Source: CAZIWJ01 sp964542855 (GTDB taxonomy: Bacteria; Bacteroidota; Bacteroidia; Cytophagales; Cyclobacteriaceae). Taken from it: 13,761 bases of DNA. Positions 7,495-13,761 of this stretch are shown here, one piece after another. How positions within the stretch are numbered: the stretch's first letter is position 1; each line of letters opens with the position of its first letter. The notes below the pieces were generated by a model. It searched no databases and was not told the DNA's origin. It worked only from the letters and a program-made list of their open reading frames with translations. The stretch spans positions 1 through 13,761 of the forward strand of contig CAZIWJ010000074.1 of assembly GCA_964542855.1 (NCBI GenBank). The letters are read 5' to 3'. A program made the translations under genes and the position numbers.

Positions 7495-8718
7495 TTACTT
7501 ACTGGCAGATTCAGTCTTTTTGGTCGTCGTCTTTTTTGGGGCAGACTTGGTAGTTGCTGCTCCCGTTGTTGTACCGGCTTCATCCATTACCTTCTTCATG
7601 CTGTTGCTGATTCGGGCTCCGATGTTCGACACTTCATCCTGAGTTTTTTTGAACGAACTGTCTTTAAAGATTTTATCTACAGTTTTCTCCATTTTGTCAA
7701 TGTAGCTTTTGCTTAGCTCATCCATGGCCGGAGCTTCTTTCATTTTCTGGTAGTCCAAAACAAACTCCTGATTTGCTTTTCGAAGCTTATCAGTCATGGA
7801 ATCAGTAAACATACCCTGTAACTCTACTGCTTTTAACATAAACGCAGTAAGATCCTTTTGGGTAGCATACATTTCCTGGACTAACTTTTGCTGCTGCTCA
7901 GGAACCATCTTCTGCATTGGTTCGGAAGCTTTTTCCATCTGCTGCAAGGTGGAATGTACGTTGGCTACCGATTGTTCCCAGTTAGTTTTAAGTGCCTTTT
8001 GTACGGGCTCAACCATCTGGTCGATCATTTCATAAGACTTGGTACTGCTCTCCTGCATTTTTGAACTGGTATCGTTCATCATGTTTTGCATCTGCTTTTG
8101 GAAAGGCTTCATGGAATCCTGCATCTGAGGAATAGTAAAGCTATCCATGATTTTCTTCATGCTATCAGAAGCCATGTACTTGCTCATGCTTTCCATTGGA
8201 GTAATACCGGTTTTCATTAACTCAGTAGCGTAGTTAATTGATTCGTGCAAGTAGCTATACATCTTGGGTAAATCCTCGAGGCTGCCCATTTCTGTAAGCT
8301 TGCCAGGGTTGCTCATCTGGTCGTTAAAGAATTGGGTGCTTTGCTTGCTTAGTGCTTCAAATTGCTTGGTTACCCCTTCCATACTTTTTTGGTAGTCGCT
8401 CATTATTTTTTCAGGAGCGAAGTACTGCTGATAAGTATCGAGGAACTTTTTACCAAATTCACTAACCATAGTGAACCATTCCTGGGTGTACTCAGGAAAC
8501 TTTTGCATCGATTCCATGCTATAACCGTTAGAGAAGACCTTTTGAGCCCAATCTTTCTGTTTATTCATATAATCGGCAAGCAATTGCGGTGATTCTTCAT
8601 TGAAGGAGAATCCTTTCATCATATTTTCCTGTAACTCCTTAGAAGCTTCAGTCATTGCATTGACCAGCGACTTTTGCTGTTCAACAAGGTTTTCGAGGTT
8701 ATTGGATGTGGTAGCCAT
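7495..8718 (-). CDS. Phasin-like, Met/Gln/Lys-rich helical protein
   Basis: This 407-residue protein has no signal peptide, no membrane segment and almost no glycine or cysteine in its body. It is nearly all predicted helix, unusually rich in Met, Gln, Lys and Ser, with repeated amphipathic stretches such as 'MQDSMKPFQKQMQNMM' and 'MESMSKYMASDSMKKIM'. The tail (about 382-407) is a low-complexity Thr/Ala/Lys segment, 'SAPKKTTTKKTESASK', like the basic Ala/Lys tails of PHA-granule phasins. An aromatic segment 'KDWAQKVFSNGYSM' near 55-68 and 'EYTQEWFTM' near 75-84 loosely recall PhaE or phasin N termini. A surface-coating or granule-associated role is inferred; no catalytic motif exists and no PHA synthase gene is nearby. 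Other possibilities are a structural or stress coiled-coil protein. It is monocistronic: a 967-bp non-coding region lies upstream and a strong terminator downstream. The ATG at 8718 is the first start of the frame. Confidence 0.6.
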   Translation of the reverse strand: MATTSNNLENLVEQQKSLVNAMTEASKELQENMMKGFSFNEESPQLLADYMNKQKDWAQKVFSNGYSMESMQKFPEYTQEWFTMVSEFGKKFLDTYQQYFAPEKIMSDYQKSMEGVTKQFEALSKQSTQFFNDQMSNPGKLTEMGSLEDLPKMYSYLHESINYATELMKTGITPMESMSKYMASDSMKKIMDSFTIPQMQDSMKPFQKQMQNMMNDTSSKMQESSTKSYEMIDQMVEPVQKALKTNWEQSVANVHSTLQQMEKASEPMQKMVPEQQQKLVQEMYATQKDLTAFMLKAVELQGMFTDSMTDKLRKANQEFVLDYQKMKEAPAMDELSKSYIDKMEKTVDKIFKDSSFKKTQDEVSNIGARISNSMKKVMDEAGTTTGAATTKSAPKKTTTKKTESASK

Positions 8719-8798
8719 ATTTGAAGTATTTAGTTTAAAAAAATTTGGTTCTGGTTATCAATTAATTTTACGTAAATATATTGTGTGGGTATGAGCGC

Positions 8799-8815
8799 AT
8801 TGTATATATTACAAT
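8799..8815. promoter_or_regulatory. 17-bp dyad ATTGTA-N5-TACAAT, candidate operator
   Basis: Perfect 6-bp arms ATTGTA and TACAAT flank TATAT, about 81-97 nt upstream of the phasin-like start. The size and symmetry are typical of a dimeric helix-turn-helix regulator site. No regulator gene is nearby, so assignment is by shape alone. Confidence 0.3.
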
Positions 8816-8830
8816 CAATGTGAGCTAATT

Positions 8831-8862
8831 ACTGGTTAACTGGATGTATTCACTGGTGAACT
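8831..8862. repeat. Direct repeat ACTGGTTAACT / ACTGGTGAACT, 21-bp offset
   Basis: The 11-mer at 8831-8841 recurs at 8852-8862 with one mismatch. The starts are 21 bp apart, about two helical turns, so both copies face the same side of the DNA, as in sites for response regulators that bind tandem repeats. It lies 113-144 nt upstream of the phasin-like start. Confidence 0.35.
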
Positions 8863-9286
8863 TTTTTCTTATTCGTTTTAAATTCAGCAACACGATTACT
8901 GTTATGCAATAGAAATACCCCGGAATGCCAGGCTAAAAGGTAATCGGAACAGCACTGTTAAATAAACGCTTTCTTCTAAGCATTTAAATGATGCCCGTGC
9001 ATTAATTACATAACAATCATCATCAATACACGCCGGAAGGTTAAACATTTTTCAAAGCCATACACTTTTTCACCAGTCATTAACTGTATGTGTTTTCTTG
9101 TTTGTAATATCCCAAAACTCCAGTCCTCGTGTTTTAAAATCTACCATTAATACTGAAACTACTTTAAATAAACCGTTGAAAAGTTGGTAAAACAGTAAAT
9201 TTCAAACCTGTTTAACGGCACATTATTACAGGCCACGATGTATTACCATCCAATATCATCTCAATGAATATTTTTAACTTGAGGGG

Positions 9287-9302
9287 TGTAAAAAGTTTTA
9301 CA
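9287..9302. promoter_or_regulatory. 16-bp palindrome TGTAAAA-AG-TTTTACA, candidate operator
   Basis: Seven-base arms are perfectly symmetric about a 2-base centre. A 2-nt loop makes an RNA hairpin unlikely, so a DNA-binding site is the simpler reading. A half-site-like TGTAAAG follows at 9314-9320. It is about 385 nt from the kinase start and 570 nt from the phasin-like start. Confidence 0.35.
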
Positions 9303-9685
9303 AAACAAGGCAGTGTAAAGAAGTGATTCACGTTGTGATCTAAAAAATGACCAGTATTACTTTTATCATGCACAAGTAAGTATATGGATTATTTATGTAG
9401 CTTTATTTTCAATGTAATCGTACAAAATAGAATGTATGCAACAAACATCGATAAAACCCCGGCTATGCTTTGTGAAGTAGCTTAATATTTAAAAAATTAC
9501 CACTTTATTAGCTATGATGAAGTGCATTATTAATTACCACAATCAAAAATAAGAGTGTCTCTACTTGGTTTTTAGCTGAATCATTACTTGTTGTACTAAA
9601 TTGAAAGGTAACTAATGCTATTTTTTCAACATGATCGGGTATCATTGTACCTTTTATATCGTTATGCTGAGTATAACATTTTTAC

Positions 9686-10780
9686 ATGTCTGAACACGAC
9701 AGCAAATACCTTAAAGAAATTATAGCGCACACACGAGATTTAATTTGCGTTCAAACGATAAGAGGTAATTTATTGTACGTAAGTGATTCGGTTCAAGGAT
9801 TGTTAGGCTATAAAAAAAGTGAATTTTACGATAAGAATATTTTCGACGTTATACACGAAGATGACCATACAATAGCCAGTTTTTTGTTCAATAAGGCTGC
9901 CAATGGTGAAAAGCATCCGCCGGAAGAATTCCGGATGAGAAATAAATCGGGTAAAGTACTGATTATTGAAGCCCTGGTACAGCCTGTTTTCACAGAAGAA
10001 GGAAATATCTTGGAAATACTTGCCAGTTACCGCGACATCAACGAAAGGGTGGAATTAGCAGATAAATTGCTGGAAAAGAACTACGAGTTAGAAGTGTTAA
10101 CTAACCGTTTAACCCAGCAAAACCAACAGTTACAACAGTTTGCCAATGTGTTAACGCATAATGTGCGTTCACCAATGGGCAATATTGTTGCCCTTATCGA
10201 TATTTACAGGAATGACCCCTCGGCCGAGAATGCGGAATTTATCCTCAGCCAGCTTAATAAAGTGTCGACCCGGTTAATGGACACGGTAAGTGAGTTTAAC
10301 GACCTCATGAATATGGGAAGCGTTGATAACATAAATGTTCAGCGCATTTCTTTTAAACAGATTTTTGAAGGAGTTAAAGCAAGTGTGGCTAACGAAATTT
10401 ACAATATAGGAGCGGAGGTTACAACTAACTTTTCTCAGGTGAAGGTCATTAAATACCCTAAAGTTTACCTGGAAAGCATTTTTCAGAACCTACTGACCAA
10501 CGCTTTGAAATACAGTTCACCCAAAAGAAGACCCAAGGTTCATTTTGAAACTTTTAAGGAAAATGGTCAGGTAGTACTTACCTGTTCGGATAACGGTTTA
10601 GGAATTGATATGGAGAAAGAAGGTAGCCGTTTATTTGGGTTTCATAATACCTTTCATGAAAATCCGGATGCCAAAGGGGTGGGGTTATTTATTACCAAAA
10701 CCCAAATCGAGTCGATGGGAGGAACAATAACTGCTACCAGTAAAGTAGATAAAGGCACTACCTTTAAAGTAATTTTTTAA
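9686..10780 (+). CDS. Soluble PAS-domain sensor histidine kinase
   Basis: The 364-residue protein has no membrane segment and is presumably cytoplasmic. A PAS domain spans about residues 8-118 ('DLICVQTIRGNLLYVSDSV', 'LLGYKKSEF', 'VIHEDD', ending in 'YRDINERVE'). A coiled-coil linker (120-150) leads to the dimerisation helix 'FANVLTHNVRSPMGNI' (152-167) with the phospho-accepting His158; the HNVRSP form is frequent in Bacteroidota kinases. The ATPase domain has an N box 'FQNLLTNALKYSS' (267-278), a G1 box 'SDNGLGI' (301-307) and 'GVGLFITKTQIESMGG' (331-346). It should autophosphorylate in response to a ligand or redox signal sensed by the PAS domain. The PAS shows no Cys or His that would clearly indicate haem or flavin. 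No response regulator or second output domain is adjacent, so the partner is unknown. Its stop overlaps the convergent small gene by 4 nt. Confidence 0.93.
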   Translation: MSEHDSKYLKEIIAHTRDLICVQTIRGNLLYVSDSVQGLLGYKKSEFYDKNIFDVIHEDDHTIASFLFNKAANGEKHPPEEFRMRNKSGKVLIIEALVQPVFTEEGNILEILASYRDINERVELADKLLEKNYELEVLTNRLTQQNQQLQQFANVLTHNVRSPMGNIVALIDIYRNDPSAENAEFILSQLNKVSTRLMDTVSEFNDLMNMGSVDNINVQRISFKQIFEGVKASVANEIYNIGAEVTTNFSQVKVIKYPKVYLESIFQNLLTNALKYSSPKRRPKVHFETFKENGQVVLTCSDNGLGIDMEKEGSRLFGFHNTFHENPDAKGVGLFITKTQIESMGGTITATSKVDKGTTFKVIF

Positions 10781-11082
10781 TCTCTCTTTATACTTAATTT
10801 TTTAGCCATTTCGGGACTTACGTTTTCAGCATAAGCTCCGTAGGCGTCGATTAGCTGCCCTTTAGTACCATCGGATGATTCAATAATATACAATACCGAA
10901 CTGTCATCCGTGCTGCTCATACCTTCAAAACGAAATACCTGAACAATTGTGAAATTATTGGGATCGAATTTTTTGTCAACATGGGCGCATTTTATTCCAT
11001 CGCTTTCCAGTGAAAATTCGTAGGTATATCCTTTCTGATGGTATGCCGTGGTGGCCTGGCTTAATGTATCGTAGGCTTCCAT
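10777..11082 (-). CDS. Small conserved Bacteroidota protein, function unknown
   Basis: The ATG at 11082 gives 101 residues. An extension to 11148 would need a TTG start and adds a 22-residue segment unlike the family. The sequence 'YDTLSQATTAYHQKGYTYEF' (4-23), 'VFRFEG' (49-54), 'SSVLYIIESSDGTKGQLIDAYGAYAENVSPEMAKKL' split over 61-96, corresponds to a short cytoplasmic family common in Bacteroidota. From memory, databases often label it 'phosphoribosylpyrophosphate synthetase', but it is about a third of PrsA length and shows no PRPP-binding loop, so that label looks wrong. The conserved order is an N-terminal helix, a strand pair and a C-terminal 'DAYG.Y...lSPEM'. It has no signal peptide. 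It converges on the kinase gene, and the stops of the two genes share bases in TTAA at 10777-10780. A functional link to the kinase is not supported beyond proximity. Confidence 0.72.
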   Translation of the reverse strand: MEAYDTLSQATTAYHQKGYTYEFSLESDGIKCAHVDKKFDPNNFTIVQVFRFEGMSSTDDSSVLYIIESSDGTKGQLIDAYGAYAENVSPEMAKKLSIKRD

Positions 11083-11107
11083 ATTTAATAAATTTAAGGG
11101 TTGAACT

Positions 11108-11301
11108 TTAAAGTAATTGTTAGCGCATGCTAAAACTTTGTCCTGCAAATTCCTCAGTAACTGCTGTACGGTATATCACCAGTTCATCTGCTATAGGGTC
11201 AGGTTAAGTGAAGGGTGCACTCAAAAGATGACTTGTTCAGAAACTAAATTTTGAATTTTTGCCATTAAAACAAAATTTCAACAAAACTTAAAGTAATTGT
11301 T
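11108..11301. repeat. 14-bp direct repeat TTAAAGTAATTGTT, copies 180 bp apart
   Basis: Identical copies lie at 11108-11121 and 11288-11301, one just upstream of the small conserved gene and one just after the stop of the NRDE gene. The match extends left to AAC if one T is skipped. The repeat may be a binding site or a trace of a local duplication; nothing else in the interval is repeated. Confidence 0.4.
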
Positions 11302-11313
11302 GGTGATCAACAT

Positions 11314-12042
11314 TTAAAACGTGCGGTTTATTTTTATTGACAGGGGCTGTGCTCCATTTAAAGCATCATGAGACATATGAACTTCTTCCGGGTACAAAAC
11401 AGCAGAAGTGATGCTGACCGTTTTCAACCAGTTGCCCCTTTTTACCCGCATATCGTTTTCCGGGCTACCGTTTCCCCCTTCCCGGTGGAATTGTAGCATG
11501 CTATTCTGAGTATGGGGTTTTTCTTCAAGCCAGTCATGCAGCCAGTTTATCCGGTCCTGATAAGCTTTGTCATCATATAAAGTAGCTGAAGCCCACACCA
11601 TCGGCTGATTAGCCTGGAAAAACCGCAGGTACTTTTGCTTACCATCCCAGCGAAATTCTGTTATCTGGTTAGTTGAAGGTAAGGAAGGGTTGTAAGTGAC
11701 TAAAGTAAAGGGCTCGATATTTTCAAAATCGAATGCTTCCATAAAGGCGGGAAGGCTATTACCTTCCTTAATGTATTCAGGAATAACGTGGCCCCGGCTG
11801 AGGCGGTAAGGTGGCTTTCTTTTGTGTGGTTTAAATGCCCCGTTCAGTAAACAATGAAGCGTTCCCTGCTCTGTTGCTGCAATCCAGGTTCCACCAGAAT
11901 TTGCATCGATCGGGGTTATAGTAGTTACAGCCCCCACATCTAATTTTTGCGGTGGTTCGGATGGTTTACGATCAGTGCCTTCATCCCGGTTACTTGTAAA
12001 AATAATTCCCTCCTCAACAGGAACAAATGTAAGTGTGCACAT
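11314..12042 (-). CDS. NRDE (TANGO2-like) family protein
   Basis: This 242-residue protein starts 'MCTLTFVP' and carries 'FTSNRDEG' at 15-22, the NRDE motif that names the family, followed by 'SGGTWIAATEQGTLHCLLNGAF' split over 49-70. These are the hallmarks of the NRDE/TANGO2 (formerly DUF833) family, which resembles N-terminal nucleophile hydrolases. Cys2 would become the N-terminal nucleophile once Met1 is removed; this is inferred from the fold and no substrate is known. Length is normal for bacterial members. There is no signal peptide, so it is cytoplasmic. The ATG at 12042 is fixed by the need for Cys at position 2. The gene lies 45 nt downstream of the amidohydrolase stop and has a good candidate promoter in that gap. 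A clear terminator after it was not found. Confidence 0.9.
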   Translation of the reverse strand: MCTLTFVPVEEGIIFTSNRDEGTDRKPSEPPQKLDVGAVTTITPIDANSGGTWIAATEQGTLHCLLNGAFKPHKRKPPYRLSRGHVIPEYIKEGNSLPAFMEAFDFENIEPFTLVTYNPSLPSTNQITEFRWDGKQKYLRFFQANQPMVWASATLYDDKAYQDRINWLHDWLEEKPHTQNSMLQFHREGGNGSPENDMRVKRGNWLKTVSITSAVLYPEEVHMSHDALNGAQPLSIKINRTF

Positions 12043-12073
12043 TGCACTTTATATTTTTTTTAAACTAACGACA

Positions 12074-12103
12074 CAAATGTAATCTGGTTATTTTTTGTAG
12101 AAA
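12074..12103 (-). promoter_or_regulatory. Bacteroidota-type promoter of the NRDE gene
   Basis: On the minus strand, TTTC (12103-12100), an 18-nt spacer and TACATTTG (12081-12074) fit TTTG-N19-TAnnTTTG, with a perfect -7 box. The -7 box ends 31 nt before the ATG at 12042. The -33 element lies inside the last codons of the upstream amidohydrolase gene. Confidence 0.45.
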
Positions 12104-13362
12104 TAACCGTCTTTCATCACCATCTTAACCTGTCTCATCTGTTTGATGTTGGTAAGTGGGTTTCCTTCAACGGCAATTATATCGGCAAGGTATCCTTCGC
12201 TAATTTTCCCTAACTGTTCCAGTTCAAATATGCGGGCATTACCGGCTGTTGCCGCTTGTATTACATCGGTAACTGGCATTCCGTATTCAACCATCAACTC
12301 CAGTTCAAGGGCATTATCACCGTGGTCATATACCCCAACATCACCACCAAATATAATTTCCACCCCGGCTTCCAGGGCTTGCTTAAATGCCACTTTTTTT
12401 CTTACTATTCTTGCCGGGTCAGGGGTTGTTTCCGGATTCCACCCCCGGTATTGCATAATAGAATGCACTGCTCCCAGAGTGGGGCACAGGGCTACATTTT
12501 TCTGCTTCATCAATTCGTAAACTTCCGGGGTGCCGCCATCGCCATGTTCAATTGTACGAACTCCGGCTAACGCAGCCCTGCGCATACCCTCGGTGGTTGC
12601 TGCGTGGGCTACTGTTTGACGACCCGAACTGGCTGCAGTAGCAACTATTAGCTCTATTTCCTCCTGGGAAAAAGTAGGTTGAGCTTTTCTATCTGGCCCC
12701 CAGCGATAGTCAGCGTAAACTTTAACCACATCGGCACCTCCGCCAATTTGTTTTCGTGTTATGCGTACCAGGTTATCGTATCCGTCGGCGGGTTCCGCTC
12801 CCAGGGGTACGTTAACGTGCGGTGCGAAACCTTTAGGACCGTAACTGCCGGTTGCTACAATAGCTGGCCCGGCTACCAGTAACCGCGGTCCGGGAATAAC
12901 ACCATCTTCTATGGCTCGCTTTACTCCCACGTCGGCATAGCCGGCCCCTTCACTTCCTAAATCACGCATGGTAGTAACGCCTGCCATGAGCGATGCCTCG
13001 GCGTGCCGGGTAGCCCTGGCAACCCGATAAGCGTGCGATTCTTTCAGTACCTGATCGTTCCAGTTTGTTTCATCGTAAGGATGCAGCAATATATGGGAAT
13101 GCCCTTCGATAAGTCCCGGCATCAGGGTCATATCGGGAAGAGGAAAAGGCTCCGCGCCCCTGGCTTCGTTCAGGGTGCCTTGTTCACCCACTGCCAGAAT
13201 GGTATTTCCCTGAACAACCACTTCCCAGTTTTCGTGCAGTTCTGCTCCATCGAATACCCAACGGGGTTGGAATAGAATCTTTTCCTGGGAAAAAGCCTGA
13301 ACCAAGTTACCAGCGAATAGAACAAGGAATAATAAGGTTTTTTTCATCTTTTGTTTATTCAT
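12088..13362 (-). CDS. Exported metal-dependent amidohydrolase (imidazolonepropionase-like)
   Basis: This 424-residue protein begins with a Sec signal peptide (K7-K8, a hydrophobic run at about 9-22 and a likely cut near 'VQA'/'AFS', 23-25), so it acts outside the cytoplasm. It follows the amidohydrolase superfamily plan: an N-terminal beta domain, 'MPGLIEGHSH' (81-90) with metal ligands H88 and H90, 'GADVVKVYAD' (209-218) with K214 as the likely carboxylated lysine, 'VAHAAT' (H253), 'TIEHGDG' (H273), 'FGGDVGVYDHG' (D341), and the closing 'GKISEGYLADIIAVEGNPL' (385-403). This set matches the Xaa-Pro-dipeptidase/imidazolonepropionase-like branch, where many members cleave dipeptides or N-acyl amino acids; the substrate here is unknown. 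All expected metal ligands are present. The ATG at 13362 overlaps the upstream gene's stop (ATGAATAA); Met6 at 13347 is an alternative that keeps the signal peptide. Confidence 0.9.
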   Translation of the reverse strand: MNKQKMKKTLLFLVLFAGNLVQAFSQEKILFQPRWVFDGAELHENWEVVVQGNTILAVGEQGTLNEARGAEPFPLPDMTLMPGLIEGHSHILLHPYDETNWNDQVLKESHAYRVARATRHAEASLMAGVTTMRDLGSEGAGYADVGVKRAIEDGVIPGPRLLVAGPAIVATGSYGPKGFAPHVNVPLGAEPADGYDNLVRITRKQIGGGADVVKVYADYRWGPDRKAQPTFSQEEIELIVATAASSGRQTVAHAATTEGMRRAALAGVRTIEHGDGGTPEVYELMKQKNVALCPTLGAVHSIMQYRGWNPETTPDPARIVRKKVAFKQALEAGVEIIFGGDVGVYDHGDNALELELMVEYGMPVTDVIQAATAGNARIFELEQLGKISEGYLADIIAVEGNPLTNIKQMRQVKMVMKDGYFYKK

Positions 13363-13761
13363 TATTTCCCGGGTTCATGCCCGGCTGTTTTAGTCGATCA
13401 ATTCGTTTTCTCTGCTTGGCGTCTTCTACAATTTCTTTTACATCTTCCAGCAGTTCTTTTGCGTCGTAAATGATACCGTCTTTAATGGTATAGCGTACTC
13501 CGCCTACCCGAACGGGTTGGTTTTCAGCGTTTAGCTTTACCGCACCGGTACCGTACAACACCTTCAGGTTGGCCAGCGGGTTTTCTTCAACCAGTACTAA
13601 ATCGGCCAGTTTACCCACTTCTACCGAACCAATTTCTTTTTCCATCCCCAGCGCCTCGGCCCCTTTCAGGGTTGCTGCCCGCATCACTTCTAGCGGATGA
13701 AATCCGGCTTCGCGAAGCAATTCAAGTTCCCGGATGTAAGCAAAACCGTACAACTGGTAAA
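13355..13761 (-). CDS. Amidohydrolase, C-terminal end only (5' part beyond window)
   Basis: The minus-strand frame is open to the window edge, with 'YQLYGFAYIRELELLREAGFH' (split by the edge) leading into 'VMRAATLKGAEALG', 'GSVEVGKLADLVLVEENPLANL' and 'TIKDGIIYDAKELL'. These are the last helix-strand units of an amidohydrolase-superfamily enzyme. The catalytic residues lie outside the window, so activity cannot be judged. The ending 'IKDGIIYDAKELLEDVKE' with a basic tail recalls the large Bacteroidota proteins that join a TolB/PD40 propeller to an amidohydrolase domain; this is inference from memory. Any ATG- or TTG-like start inside the window is internal, because homologous sequence continues upstream of it. 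It overlaps the next amidohydrolase gene by 8 nt, which implies co-transcription and related substrates. Confidence 0.85.
   Translation of the reverse strand, partial: YQLYGFAYIRELELLREAGFHPLEVMRAATLKGAEALGMEKEIGSVEVGKLADLVLVEENPLANLKVLYGTGAVKLNAENQPVRVGGVRYTIKDGIIYDAKELLEDVKEIVEDAKQRKRIDRLKQPGMNPGNNE

Larger units (their letters stand above)
8719..9685. other. Long A+T-rich divergent intergenic region
   Basis: These 967 bases between the minus-strand phasin-like gene and the plus-strand kinase gene carry no credible gene on either strand: stops are frequent in all frames and no tRNA-like T-arm was found. The region is markedly richer in A and T than the flanking genes. It contains two clean dyads (8799-8815 and 9287-9302) and a near-perfect 11-bp direct repeat (8831-8862). 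It probably holds the promoters of both flanking genes and could hide a small RNA. Confidence 0.6.

Noticed and set aside
9188..9215. AAACAG...CTGTTT inverted repeat in the long gap
   Set aside because: Six-base arms with a 12-nt spacer in A+T-rich DNA are likely by chance; there is no poly-T tail or conserved fold.
11246..11278. AAATTTTG...CAAAATTT inverted repeat as terminator of the NRDE gene
   Set aside because: The 8-bp stem is almost all A-T with a 17-nt loop and no following T run, too weak for an intrinsic terminator.
12143..12570. Two overlapping plus-strand frames of 104-125 codons
   Set aside because: Both are antisense to the amidohydrolase gene in the stretch encoding conserved metal-binding motifs.

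Overview
The window looks like chromosomal DNA from a member of the Bacteroidota, probably a Cytophagales-like marine or soil bacterium. This is inferred from family types: a short Bacteroidota-style TssK, a DUF4369-like lipoprotein, a large secreted Asp-box/VPS10-type propeller, an HN(V/L)RSP-type PAS kinase and a small 'RFEG...DAYG' protein. It also fits the absence of clear Shine-Dalgarno sequences before most starts and a TAnnTTTG-type -7 box before the NRDE gene. No rRNA, tRNA, CRISPR array or transposase was seen.

Left edge (1-1620): a divergent pair. The minus-strand gene, cut by the window edge, encodes an N-terminal FHA domain. The plus-strand gene encodes a TssK-like type VI secretion baseplate protein of 358 residues, with no room for the usual C-terminal domain. 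This is the best hint of an accessory system, and most of it would lie left of the window. A strong hairpin terminator ends the block.

Middle (1638-7180), all minus strand: a DUF4369-like lipoprotein gene, xseA and xseB are packed with 1-nt gaps and look like one operon. A 1059-residue exported Asp-box propeller protein follows 109 nt downstream and ends at the terminator near 1600. A 313-bp non-coding stretch separates this block from a 407-residue, Met/Gln/Lys-rich, phasin-like helical protein (7495-8718) with its own perfect 12-bp-stem terminator.

A 967-bp A+T-rich non-coding region (8719-9685) lies between the divergent phasin-like and histidine kinase genes. It carries two clean dyads and a direct repeat with a 21-bp offset that could be regulator sites.

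Right part (9686-13761): a soluble PAS-histidine kinase (+) overlaps by 4 nt, tail to tail, a small conserved protein of about 101 residues (-). These are followed on the minus strand by an NRDE/TANGO2-family protein, an exported metal-dependent amidohydrolase, and the C-terminal end of a second amidohydrolase that runs off the right edge. The two amidohydrolase genes overlap by 8 nt and are probably co-transcribed. The NRDE gene appears to have its own promoter. Most of the window is ordinary housekeeping and envelope genes; the FHA/TssK pair and the phasin-like protein are the parts most worth following up.
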